From Metabacillus halosaccharovorans (GTDB lineage: Bacteria > Bacillota > Bacilli > Bacillales > Bacillaceae), in the NCBI RefSeq assembly GCF_002019635.1, contig NZ_KV917371.1, positions 1,116,001-1,180,000 of the forward strand: 64,000 bases of DNA, in the 5' to 3' direction. Below, piece by piece: positions 33,638 to 47,981 of this stretch. Below the pieces are notes generated by a model. It was not told the DNA's origin. It did not search any database and was given only the letters and a program-made list of their open reading frames with translations. The translations under genes and the position numbers were made by a program. How positions within the stretch are numbered: the stretch's first letter is position 1; each line of letters begins with the position of its first letter.

Positions 33638-33665
33638 AGGGACAAGGAACCTGTCCCTGTGTCCC
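33638..33665. repeat. Single REP-like hairpin at the spoIIQ stop codon
   Basis: GGGACAAGGAACCTGTCCC followed by TGTGTCCC, three bases past the spoIIQ stop codon. It is the rightmost member of this family in the window. Confidence 0.85.
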
Positions 33666-33668
33666 GGC

Positions 33669-34556
33669 TTATTCTGCGCCTTTGTCAGCGTCTTTTTCTT
33701 TGTCTGATTCAGGGGCTTTTTCTGATTTGTCAGCGTCTTCTTTTGGTGTTTCAGTGTCTTTTGCTGGAGCTTCTTCAGCTGGTTTTTCTTCTTCAGCTGG
33801 TGCTTCTTCAGTTTCACCTGCAGGAGCTGGAGCTTCTTCACTTACTTCTTCTTCTGTTGCTTCTTCTTCAGCAGCTTCTTCAATGGATGTTACCGGCTTA
33901 CCCATGAAGCTTTCTGGATTTAAAGCTGTACCCGCTTGGCGGATTTCAAAGTGAACATGGTTGCCATCTTCTTCATTGTAAAGATTTTCACCAGATTTAC
34001 CGATTACTTCGTTTTGCTCAACTTTGTCACCAGCTTGTACACTAGCTTCTGCTAATGATTGGTAAACTGTTACGACTTCGTTTTCGTGCTCAATTTCTAC
34101 AACAAATCCTAAGATTGGATCTTTTTCAGCTTTTGTTACAGTACCACTAAGTGATGCTACAACATCGAATTGCTTTTGATCTTCTCTTGCGATGTCGATT
34201 CCTTTGTTCATTCTATACGTATTGTTATAGAATACAAGTGCTGCTTCTTGCTCTTCTGTTGTTGCATTCGGGTCATAAAACTTTTTCACAACGTTTACTG
34301 CTTCAGCATCTACTGCAGGCATTGCGAAGTTTTCTTTTGTTGCATTTACTTCAACTGCTTCCTGCTCATCTAATGCGATTTCATCTTGGTTATTTTGCAA
34401 ATCCTCTGCAACATTGTTGCTGATGTTTTGGTACCATAATACTGCTGTAAGGATAACTGCTGCACTCATTAGGTAAATTGCCGGAAATACCCAACGTTTT
34501 CTGAAAAATTGTTGAACTTTGGTTTGAGAAGTACGTTTCTTTTCTTCCTCTCTCAT
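33669..34556 (-). CDS. spoIIQ: Stage II sporulation protein Q
   Basis: Forespore membrane protein of 295 residues that pairs with SpoIIIAH to form the zipper and channel needed for engulfment and sigma-G activity. One membrane helix (about 22-42) is followed by a degenerate M23 (LytM) domain (about 110-225). YRMNKGIDIA shows Asn replacing the first zinc His, while NHVHFEIRQAG keeps the second His motif, as in inactive SpoIIQ. The C-terminal 70 residues are a low-complexity Glu/Ala/Pro/Lys tail. Confidence 0.95.
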   Translation of the reverse strand: MREEEKKRTSQTKVQQFFRKRWVFPAIYLMSAAVILTAVLWYQNISNNVAEDLQNNQDEIALDEQEAVEVNATKENFAMPAVDAEAVNVVKKFYDPNATTEEQEAALVFYNNTYRMNKGIDIAREDQKQFDVVASLSGTVTKAEKDPILGFVVEIEHENEVVTVYQSLAEASVQAGDKVEQNEVIGKSGENLYNEEDGNHVHFEIRQAGTALNPESFMGKPVTSIEEAAEEEATEEEVSEEAPAPAGETEEAPAEEEKPAEEAPAKDTETPKEDADKSEKAPESDKEKDADKGAE

Positions 34557-34712
34557 TCTATCATCACCTCAGAAATCAGTCTGAACAGATTATCTGAATT
34601 ATATACACATCCAGTAAAAAAAATTTTTTAAAATTAGTTTGCGCAATGTTTATAATAATATGTAGGCATTTTAAAAAAATTTTTTAGAACGTTGAGATAG
34701 GAGTATTTATAG

Positions 34713-35081
34713 ATGAAAAAAATTGCATTTACGCTGTTGCCTGTTCTATATATGGCCTTTATTTGGACATTATCAAGCTTTCCGGCAGATGCGATTGTGG
34801 ATACACAGCTTTCGTTTGATGCATTATTGAAGGAATCCCTGCATCTTATTGAATTTGCGATTCTTTATTGGTTCATAGCCTTTGCTTTTATGGCACATGG
34901 CAAATGGACAGAAAAAGCGAGTATCATTGCGGCTGTTATTTCGATTGCATACGGGCTAACAGATGAAATCCATCAATCCTTTGTTCCGGCACGCTCTGCG
35001 ACTGTGATTGATTTTGTTAAAGATACGATCGGTGTGGCCGTTTCTTATTGGATTGCGAAACGGAAGTTTTTTTCGAATTGA
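34713..35081 (+). CDS. VanZ-family membrane protein (copy 2)
   Basis: Membrane protein of 122 residues with four helices: LPVLYMAFIWTLSSFPADA, HLIEFAILYWFIAFAFMAHG, ASIIAAVISIAYGLTDEIHQSFVP and a last short helix. The DEIHQSFVPARSATVIDFVKDTIG stretch (split near residue 88) is the VanZ/YoaI-like signature. GGAG nine bases before ATG. It is divergent from spoIIQ. The stop codon is immediately followed by a 20-bp tandem repeat array. Confidence 0.8.
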   Translation: MKKIAFTLLPVLYMAFIWTLSSFPADAIVDTQLSFDALLKESLHLIEFAILYWFIAFAFMAHGKWTEKASIIAAVISIAYGLTDEIHQSFVPARSATVIDFVKDTIGVAVSYWIAKRKFFSN

Positions 35082-35181
35082 TTTATCAGCGGGTTTCGGG
35101 GATTTATCAGCGAAAAGCATAATTTATCGGCGAATACAGCGATATTTCAGCGAAATCAAGAATTTATCAGCGAAACCGAAA
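35081..35181. repeat. Tandem repeat, five units of 20-21 bp (ATTTATCAGCGAAA)
   Basis: Units start at 35081, 35102, 35122, 35142 and 35162 and begin ATTTATCAGCG, ATTTATCAGCG, ATTTATCGGCG, ATATTTCAGCG and ATTTATCAGCG. The array fills the space from the vanZ stop codon exactly to the terminator at 35180. Related in period and in the TTTAT..CG core to the T-rich arrays elsewhere. Confidence 0.8.
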
Positions 35182-35201
35182 AGGAGCCCTCGGGCTCCTT
35201 T
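35180..35201. terminator. Bidirectional terminator between vanZ copy 2 and spoIID
   Basis: AAAGGAGCCC and GGGCTCCTTT form a perfect 10-bp stem with a 2-nt loop. The plus strand continues AATTTTT. It overlaps the spoIID stop codon. Confidence 0.85.
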
Positions 35202-36219
35202 AATTTTTGGCTGTATATTTAGATAAGAATGGTTCTGCTTCAGATACCTTTGTTCCATTATAATAATGAGCAATGATTTCTTCATATGTTTTACCATCCT
35301 CCGCCATAAAGTTTGCCCCGTATTGGCTCATTCCAACTCCATGGCCAAACCCTTTTGTTTCAATAACAACTGAGTCACCTTTGATTTCCCATGTGAAATC
35401 ACTTGATTTTAGACCTAGTTCTTCTCTTATTTGCCTTCCAGTAAACTGCTTTCCATTTATATCAACCTTAGCGACGCGTTTTCCTGGTGTTAGTTCGGTT
35501 ATTTTTCCAACTGTCCCGCTTGATGTATCGAGTTTTACTCCTAATGTGCTTTCAAAGTCCTTAATCGAGATCACTTTTTTATCATAAAATTTAGGAGAAT
35601 TTTTGTCCCATGAGCTTTTTACACTTTTTAAATAAGGAATTGCTTCTGTCCAATAGGCCTCAGAGTTTTCTGTATATCCATTGCTTGTTGAGAAAAACGA
35701 TGCATCAATTGGCTGGTCTTGATATGTAAGGATTTTTCCTTGAGTCGCTGCAACAGCTGCTGTGATTTTTTGCAGCTTTGATTCATATTCGTCTCCCCAA
35801 ATGGCTTTTAACTCTTCCGGATTTTTATATACCTGATGCATTTGAGTATCTGTTACAGCTGCACCATCAGGAGTACTTATTGGTCCATTCATAAGTTGTT
35901 TTGTAATATATGTTCTTGCTGCTAGTGCCTGTGCCTTTAATGCTTCTGTTTCAAACTCCGCAGGCATTTCAGATGCAACAACACCTATCACGTACTCTTC
36001 CAGAGGAATGGATTCGATTTGTTTTGTTTGGCTTCGGTATACAGGTACATCTAATGGTGACTCAGCAAGCACTGGAACCTCCGATTTTGCGACGGTTAAT
36101 TCTTCCCCCAATTTTCCCTTTGACTGCTCCATAAATGGTGTAACGAGTAGTGTCGGAATGAGGAGTATAATGATAAATAATCCTCCAAATGCGAAGAGAA
36201 TTGGTTTAACTGGTTTCAT
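35200..36219 (-). CDS. spoIID: Stage II sporulation protein D
   Basis: Lytic transglycosylase of 339 residues that works with SpoIIM/SpoIIP in peptidoglycan-driven engulfment. An N-terminal membrane anchor (about 7-28) is followed by the SpoIID domain: EEYVIGVVASEMPAEFETEALKAQALAARTYI (split, about residues 74-105), whose Glu in VASEMPAEF is the known catalytic residue, and KGFGHGVGMSQYGANFMAE near 290. The mature length and position next to spoIIQ and murA match B. subtilis. Confidence 0.96.
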   Translation of the reverse strand: MKPVKPILFAFGGLFIIILLIPTLLVTPFMEQSKGKLGEELTVAKSEVPVLAESPLDVPVYRSQTKQIESIPLEEYVIGVVASEMPAEFETEALKAQALAARTYITKQLMNGPISTPDGAAVTDTQMHQVYKNPEELKAIWGDEYESKLQKITAAVAATQGKILTYQDQPIDASFFSTSNGYTENSEAYWTEAIPYLKSVKSSWDKNSPKFYDKKVISIKDFESTLGVKLDTSSGTVGKITELTPGKRVAKVDINGKQFTGRQIREELGLKSSDFTWEIKGDSVVIETKGFGHGVGMSQYGANFMAEDGKTYEEIIAHYYNGTKVSEAEPFLSKYTAKN

Positions 36220-36568
36220 GTTCGGCCTCCAATTGGTTTAGGATGAGTAGTATGTCTATAGTTCATCTTATGGCCGTGGACAAGCAATTATGACTGAAAA
36301 AAATGTGGACAATGTACTATTTTAGTGGGGATGGACAAGGGTTGGTAGAATCTTTTCTATTGTAAGCGTATTCAATTAGAAGATTGGTCGAATTCCTTTG
36401 TATTGTGGTTGAAAAACTTAAATTGTTAGCGTAATCATCCAAAAAGTTGGTCGAATCATCGAATGATTCTTAAAATCGCCCTAATTCCAGTGCTGTAATG
36501 GAAAAAACCACCTAATCTATGTATAAACTTCTTCAAAAATAGGCACTATAGTAAAGTCGTAAAAAAAT
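36220..36568. other. Intergenic region with a 63-bp-spaced direct repeat
   Basis: No gene seen. The blocks 36359-36395 and 36422-36458 share ATTGTWAGCGTAWTCA and TTGGTCGAATC at the same 63-bp offset, and TTGGTAGAATC at 36342 is a further partial copy. The region also carries the spoIID promoter on its left side. Confidence 0.5.
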
Positions 36569-36607
36569 AAAAGAAGCAGATCGCCATTTTAGACTTCTGC
36601 TTCTTTT
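36569..36607 (-). terminator. murA terminator
   Basis: AAAAGAAGCAGA (36569-36580) pairs with TCTGCTTCTTTT (36596-36607). The minus-strand tail is ATTTTTTT. It lies 12 bp past the murA stop codon. Confidence 0.85.
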
Positions 36608-36618
36608 ATAAAGGCATA

Positions 36619-37926
36619 TTAATCTGATACGGCAGCTTGCTGCTGATCAGACGTAAATGTTGTAATTTCTTCTTTTACACGTTCGATGTCTGCGCCGATG
36701 CCTGCAAGTTTTTCATGGAATGCTACATAACCACGGTCTAAATGCTTAAGTTCAGTAACACGAGTGTGGCCTTCTGCACATAGTCCTGCCAGGATGAGTG
36801 CTGCGCCTGCACGTAGGTCTGTTGCTGCTACTTCTGCACCTTGCAGCTTGACAGGTCCGTTGATGATAACAGATCGTCCTTCAATTTTAATATCTCCATT
36901 CATGCGACGGAATTCTTCAACATGCATGAAGCGGTTTTCGAAAACTGTTTCTGTGATCATACTTGTTCCGTTTGCACATAATAGCAATGCCATCATTTGT
37001 GATTGCATGTCTGTTGGGAATCCTGGGTGTGGCATTGTTTTGATGTCGACAGACTTCAGTTTTTCCGGTCCGATGACACGTAAACCATCTTTTTCTTCGA
37101 CGATTTTTACGCCCATTTCTTCCATTTTTGCTACTAATGATGTTAAATGCTCAGGAACGGCTCCTTTGACAAGGACATTTCCACCAGTTATCGCTGCAGC
37201 GACCATAAATGTACCTGCTTCAATGCGGTCAGGAATGATTGTGTGGTGTGCACCTGTTAATTTTTCCACACCTTCAATACGGATTGTTCCTGTACCAGCT
37301 CCACGGATTTTTCCACCCATGGCATTGATATAATTAGCCAGATCCACAATTTCAGGTTCTTTCGCTACATTTTCAAGGACAGTTGTTCCGTCAGCAAGAG
37401 CTGCTGCCATAATAATGTTTTCTGTTGCGCCAACGCTTGGGAAGTCTAAATATACTTTTGCTCCCTTTAGTCTTCCATTAACTTCTGCTTCAATAAAGCC
37501 GTTACCAACTTTAATAGAAGCTCCCATTGCTTCAAAACCTTTTAAGTGTTGGTCAATTGGACGTGAGCCAATTGCACAGCCACCTGGTAATGCAACACGT
37601 GCATGACCATTACGAGCTAATAAAGCTCCCATAACTAAAACAGATGCGCGCATTTTTCTTACATATTCAAATGGTGCTTCTGTTTTTAGCTCTTTTGATG
37701 CATCTACAATCACTTGATTATTTTCAAAATGTACATCCGCGCCTAGATGGCGAAGAACTTCATTAATTGTATACACATCGGAGAGCGTAGGTACATCACT
37801 GATTATACTTTTTTCTTCACTTGCTAATAAAGATGCAGCGATAACTGGTAGAACGGCATTTTTTGCTCCTTCAACTTTTACAGTGCCGTTTAACCTACGA
37901 CCGCCGCGGACGATGATTTTTTCCAA
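36619..37926 (-). CDS. murA: UDP-N-acetylglucosamine 1-carboxyvinyltransferase MurA
   Basis: First committed enzyme of peptidoglycan synthesis; transfers enolpyruvate from PEP to UDP-GlcNAc and is the fosfomycin target. It has 435 residues, standard length. Landmarks: [23 protein letters not shown] split at the start, the PEP-binding catalytic Cys in [18 protein letters not shown] near residue 117, and [17 protein letters not shown] near 370. Its place between spoIID and ywmB identifies it as the MurAA-type copy. Downstream terminator present. Confidence 0.97.
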   Translation of the reverse strand: MEKIIVRGGRRLNGTVKVEGAKNAVLPVIAASLLASEEKSIISDVPTLSDVYTINEVLRHLGADVHFENNQVIVDASKELKTEAPFEYVRKMRASVLVMGALLARNGHARVALPGGCAIGSRPIDQHLKGFEAMGASIKVGNGFIEAEVNGRLKGAKVYLDFPSVGATENIIMAAALADGTTVLENVAKEPEIVDLANYINAMGGKIRGAGTGTIRIEGVEKLTGAHHTIIPDRIEAGTFMVAAAITGGNVLVKGAVPEHLTSLVAKMEEMGVKIVEEKDGLRVIGPEKLKSVDIKTMPHPGFPTDMQSQMMALLLCANGTSMITETVFENRFMHVEEFRRMNGDIKIEGRSVIINGPVKLQGAEVAATDLRAGAALILAGLCAEGHTRVTELKHLDRGYVAFHEKLAGIGADIERVKEEITTFTSDQQQAAVSD

Positions 37927-37958
37927 ATTATTCCCCTCCGCGTCCCAATTTCTCTATA

Positions 37959-38687
37959 TTAATATTCAGACGTAATGATTGGTGTTCCTATAACGACCGT
38001 AGTTTTATCGCCCATTCCGTCAGATCTTAATGCAATTTGAATGTTCATCTTATCTTCTTTTGTTGGAATATAATCTTCCCAAAGTGAGGTCTTAGCTGAT
38101 ACCGAAAGAAAATCTTGTTCCGTGAGCTCTTCAATCGGTTTTGCGTTGAATACTGTTAGTAATTCAACCATTGTCTCATTCAAAACTTCTTCCATCTTAT
38201 CACCTACTATGCCTTCGATACAAGCATATATTGTAGGATTTTCATGGAAAATGTCGAATGATCTTTGAGTAAAGAATTTATCCATATCATTCCAATTGCG
38301 ATTAGTACCTACACCTAAGACCTCATAAAGGATATACGATTGTTCTTGATCATTTGTGTGGGTGGCGAGAAACTGGAGTTTTTCCGTTATATTTTTTTCT
38401 TTATTTTCATAAACACCGATCGCTTTAAACACGTCGTCTTCATGTTTATACGTCCAAGTATATTGACGATATTGCTTCGTCATTTGTTTCAATTCTTGTA
38501 TAGATTTATTTTCGACAAACTTTTTTGAATATAAAGACCATTTTGAAATCTCTACATCTTCGTTTTCCATTCGTTCTGCAATTGTTGATAATTTTGACTG
38601 ATTCTCTAGCGCTACTATATGATTGGCTACCAAACTGAAGATAATTGATAACGTTAGAACCATAATTCCTATCCCTTTATTTCTCAT
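37959..38687 (-). CDS. ywmB: YwmB family protein
   Basis: Protein of 242 residues with an N-terminal signal or anchor (IGIMVLTLSIIFSLVANHIVA split near residue 5-25) followed by a TATA-binding-like YwmB/DUF1779 domain; SKWSLYSKKFV and a closing TTVVIGTPIITSEY are typical. Function unknown. It precedes murA by 32 bp and is likely co-transcribed with it, as in B. subtilis. Confidence 0.85.
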   Translation of the reverse strand: MRNKGIGIMVLTLSIIFSLVANHIVALENQSKLSTIAERMENEDVEISKWSLYSKKFVENKSIQELKQMTKQYRQYTWTYKHEDDVFKAIGVYENKEKNITEKLQFLATHTNDQEQSYILYEVLGVGTNRNWNDMDKFFTQRSFDIFHENPTIYACIEGIVGDKMEEVLNETMVELLTVFNAKPIEELTEQDFLSVSAKTSLWEDYIPTKEDKMNIQIALRSDGMGDKTTVVIGTPIITSEY

Positions 38688-38862
38688 ATACGGTCACTTC
38701 CTCTCCTTAGTAACATTGTTACCGGATTATCAGTGTCCATACGTGGAAAAACTCGTCAATATTAGACAAGATGGAAATCATTCTTTGTTATCCCAAACAT
38801 ACATGTACATCTACGCATATGTAACCATACATTCCCTATTTTAAAAAGTGGTAAACCCCTTG

Positions 38863-39093
38863 TTAGAATAGTGTTGGAAGTTGTTGTGACCATAATAAAT
38901 AATCCAGGAAAAAATTACTTACAATAGATCCAATAGCGATAGTTAACAATATGAGAAGTACTCTTGCTTGAATCACTTTGCCCGCTTTTATCCATTTATC
39001 AATATTTAGTGCTTGTAAGGCCCACCACGTTACACTGATGAAGGCTAGGTGCACGATCATACTGATTAAGGCCAGTTGTCCATAATCGGGCAT
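38863..39093 (-). CDS. ywzB: YwzB-like membrane protein (DUF1146)
   Basis: Membrane protein of 76 residues with two helices (LALISMIVHLAFISVTWWALQAL and ARVLLILLTIAIGSIVSNFFLDYL, each split by polar residues). It matches DUF1146, always short. It lies between ywmA and ywmB, as in B. subtilis. Function unknown. A downstream gap to ywmB of 175 bp shows no clear terminator. Confidence 0.85.
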   Translation of the reverse strand: MPDYGQLALISMIVHLAFISVTWWALQALNIDKWIKAGKVIQARVLLILLTIAIGSIVSNFFLDYLLWSQQLPTLF

Positions 39094-39561
39094 ACTTCAC
39101 CCCTCCACTTATCCTCATAATCCTCTGAGAATAATGCTTATTTTAAAGACACACAGCAATCTCAATCTTACCTGATTTAAGCCAAAAAACAACCTCATAT
39201 TTTCCTATTTGAGAATGAAAATATTTCCGTGTCTTTTTGACTTAGTTTCTTCGGTATATACCCTTGACTATTATATAGGGAAATTCCTGTTACATGATTG
39301 ATTTTTGTTTTTAACAAAAATTTAATGAATGGTGCCTTTGTTTTTTACAAAGGACACACAATATTTATTTTACTACGGGAAGATACCCACTATATTCCTC
39401 ATTTATGAAATAATTGTTACAGATTTTCATTTGTGATTTGTGTGGTATACTTTCAAGGTGAAATTTGTTCGTTTTATTGCGCTCCATTCCACTATAGAGT
39501 CAAAATAGTATTCATGAGCAACAACTTTTACGAGAACAACCTATGAAAAAGGGGGAGTTAG
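39094..39561. other. Divergent intergenic region of ywzB and ywmA
   Basis: It holds an extended -10 promoter for ywmA (TGGTATACT, TATACT at 39446-39451) and a leader of about 100 nt. Near 39300 two small inverted repeats occur (TTTTTGTTTTTAACAAAAA and TTTGTTTTTTACAAA types). A nine-codon frame beginning ATG 39543 overlaps the ywmA start. No larger gene. Confidence 0.45.
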
Positions 39562-40059
39562 ATGCAACTTAATTTTGATCATCAATATGATGCAATATTG
39601 GAATATGCAAAACAATTACCTTCTTTTGATAATATTTACGCAGCGCAAGCATTTTATTATGAATTTCGTCAAGAACATCTTCACCTATTAATGGAAATTG
39701 CGAGTGAATACCAAGTCACACTAGATTATTCAAAGAACAGTCTTTTTGCATTGGAACATTTGTATTTTTCATTATTCCAGAATAATAGTTTCTTTGATTT
39801 ACAGGTGACGATTGAAGAGTTCGAGACAAGCATGGGTATCTATATGTGTGATGTATTAGTTAAACAGCATCCTAACAAAGCAGAATGGCTTGTAGAGGCT
39901 TATGCTTATGGTGATGATAAATATGTTATGGGAATCCGTTACGGCCGTTATAATCAATATTTTCAGAACTTATTTCATCAGTTTTATTTAATGAATAAAG
40001 ATGCAGGGAAGCAGGAATTATTAAGACGTTATGAGCGGATGAAAAAACGATGTATATAA
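39562..40059 (+). CDS. ywmA: YwmA-like hypothetical protein
   Basis: Soluble helical protein of 165 residues, rich in Tyr, Phe and His (QAFYYEFRQEHLHLLMEIASEYQVTL near residues 29-54, split; RYGRYNQYFQNLFHQFYLMN near 128). No known domain. I call it YwmA from its position next to atpC and ywzB, where B. subtilis has ywmA; sequence identity could not be tested. GGGGGAG lies four bases before the ATG. It converges on atpC, with a shared terminator. Confidence 0.6.
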   Translation: MQLNFDHQYDAILEYAKQLPSFDNIYAAQAFYYEFRQEHLHLLMEIASEYQVTLDYSKNSLFALEHLYFSLFQNNSFFDLQVTIEEFETSMGIYMCDVLVKQHPNKAEWLVEAYAYGDDKYVMGIRYGRYNQYFQNLFHQFYLMNKDAGKQELLRRYERMKKRCI

Positions 40060-40090
40060 AAAGGATGGTGCTAAGGGCACCATCCTTTTT
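40058..40090. terminator. Bidirectional terminator of ywmA and the atp operon
   Basis: AAAAAGGATGGTGC (40058-40071) and GCACCATCCTTTTT (40077-40090) form a perfect 14-bp stem with a 5-nt loop, located between the convergent ywmA and atpC genes. Confidence 0.92.
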
Positions 40091-40092
40091 TG

Positions 40093-40500
<408 letters not shown>

Positions 40501-40513
40501 CTAGGTCCCAAGA

Positions 40514-42130
<1,617 letters not shown>

Positions 42131-42162
42131 ACACTATTTTTCAAGCATCTGATTATACGTTA

Positions 42163-43026
<864 letters not shown>

Positions 43027-43070
43027 TCACCACCTTTATATATACTATCGCAAGGAATAAAATTTTCATG

Positions 43071-43182
43071 GATGATAGTATAAGAAAAACTAAGGCTTTC
43101 GCCATTAGCTTGGCGACAAGCCAAGTTTTTCTAAAAAATCATCTATAACATGCTGAGTGAAAGCTCAGAGAGCCTTCACTCA
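43071..43182. repeat. Palindromic element between atpA and atpG
   Basis: AGAAAAACTAAGGC (43083 onward) pairs with GCCAAGTTTTTCT (near 43118-43131), with outer arms GATGAT and ATCATC. A second small hairpin with AGTGAA and TTCACT arms follows at 43154-43181. No ORF. Confidence 0.65.
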
Positions 43183-43188
43183 TATAAA

Positions 43189-45788
<2,600 letters not shown>

Positions 45789-45818
45789 TCACTCCCTTCA
45801 AGAGTTCCATGATGGGTA

Positions 45819-45974
45819 AGTAGTTCACGGCTTCCGATGAACTTCGTATTTCTGCGTCAGCTCCTTCGTCAGCATCCTCACGTACACACAATAAGGTTCT
45901 TAGGCTGTGCGAAACGCCTAAGTCACCACATCCTGTGGTAGTCGGTGCTTCCTCAGTCGCTTCCTTGAACTACT
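45819..45974. repeat. Large palindromic element between atpE and atpF
   Basis: Outer arms AGTAGTTCA (45819-45827) and TGAACTACT (45966-45974) bound 156 bp with further inner arms (TTAGGC with GCCTAA, ACCACA with TGTGGT). It fills most of the 338-bp gap 45780-46117, which shows no gene. Confidence 0.65.
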
Positions 45975-46117
45975 CGTTCCTCGAAACCCTATTATTCTTT
46001 ACATAGTAATAAAGCAAACCATTTTCATCAATTTGTGTAAATATCTTTGCATAAAGCAATGGCGAAGGTTCGGTTTGAATGATCTTCGCCATATGAAAAC
46101 ATGTTTATTTTATCGAA

Positions 46118-46378
<261 letters not shown>

Positions 46379-46407
46379 TTAGTTCAAGTGAACTGAACAT
46401 ATATTGA

Positions 46408-47533
<1,126 letters not shown>

Positions 47534-47540
47534 GAAATAG

Positions 47541-47762
47541 TTAATCTCCTGAGAAATAGTGGTGGACTAATTTCAGCATGGCGTAAACTCCAGCAGCTAG
47601 TCCTAGCAGAAGGCCTAAGATCAAAAACAGAGGCTCTGTTTTTAAATAATTGTCAATCCATTTCCCAGTAAATACACCTATTAAAATAGAGCCAACTAAT
47701 TGGGAAAGGATAGCTGACATGAGGCCCATCGCATGAAGTGGATGGCGTTTTTTTTGTCGCAT
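47541..47762 (-). CDS. atpZ: AtpZ/AtpI family protein
   Basis: Protein of 73 residues with two helices and the AtpZ pattern GLMSAILSQLVGSILIGVF, then GKWIDNYLKTEPLFLILGLL. First gene of the atp operon. AtpZ with AtpI can form a Ca2+/Mg2+ transporter in some alkaliphilic Bacillus; whether that holds here is unknown. Confidence 0.85.
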   Translation of the reverse strand: MRQKKRHPLHAMGLMSAILSQLVGSILIGVFTGKWIDNYLKTEPLFLILGLLLGLAAGVYAMLKLVHHYFSGD

Positions 47763-47841
47763 TTTATAAATCCTCTATCTTGATTTATTAACGGATTTAG
47801 GGGGTAAAACATGGGATTTGAATGATATTGTAAACCTTATC

Positions 47842-47847
47842 ATTATA
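47842..47847 (-). promoter_or_regulatory. -10 box of the atp operon
   Basis: On the minus strand TATAAT lies 80 bp upstream of the atpZ start. The -35 at 17 bp (CCCTAT, 47865-47870) is poor. Confidence 0.45.
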
Positions 47848-47981
47848 CCCTCGTATAGCATACAATAGGGAAAATATGATGTCAATTGGTTTAAAGTTAA
47901 AATGTTCACAATCCAATCAAATCCTCACAATTCGTTCACATTTAAACGCTTACTGGTACTTGACTTGTTTTATTGGATTAA

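Noticed and set aside
33598-33954. Ser/Ala-rich plus-strand frame opposite spoIIQ
   Set aside because: It is the complement of the low-complexity Glu/Ala tail of SpoIIQ; such tails give long open antisense frames.
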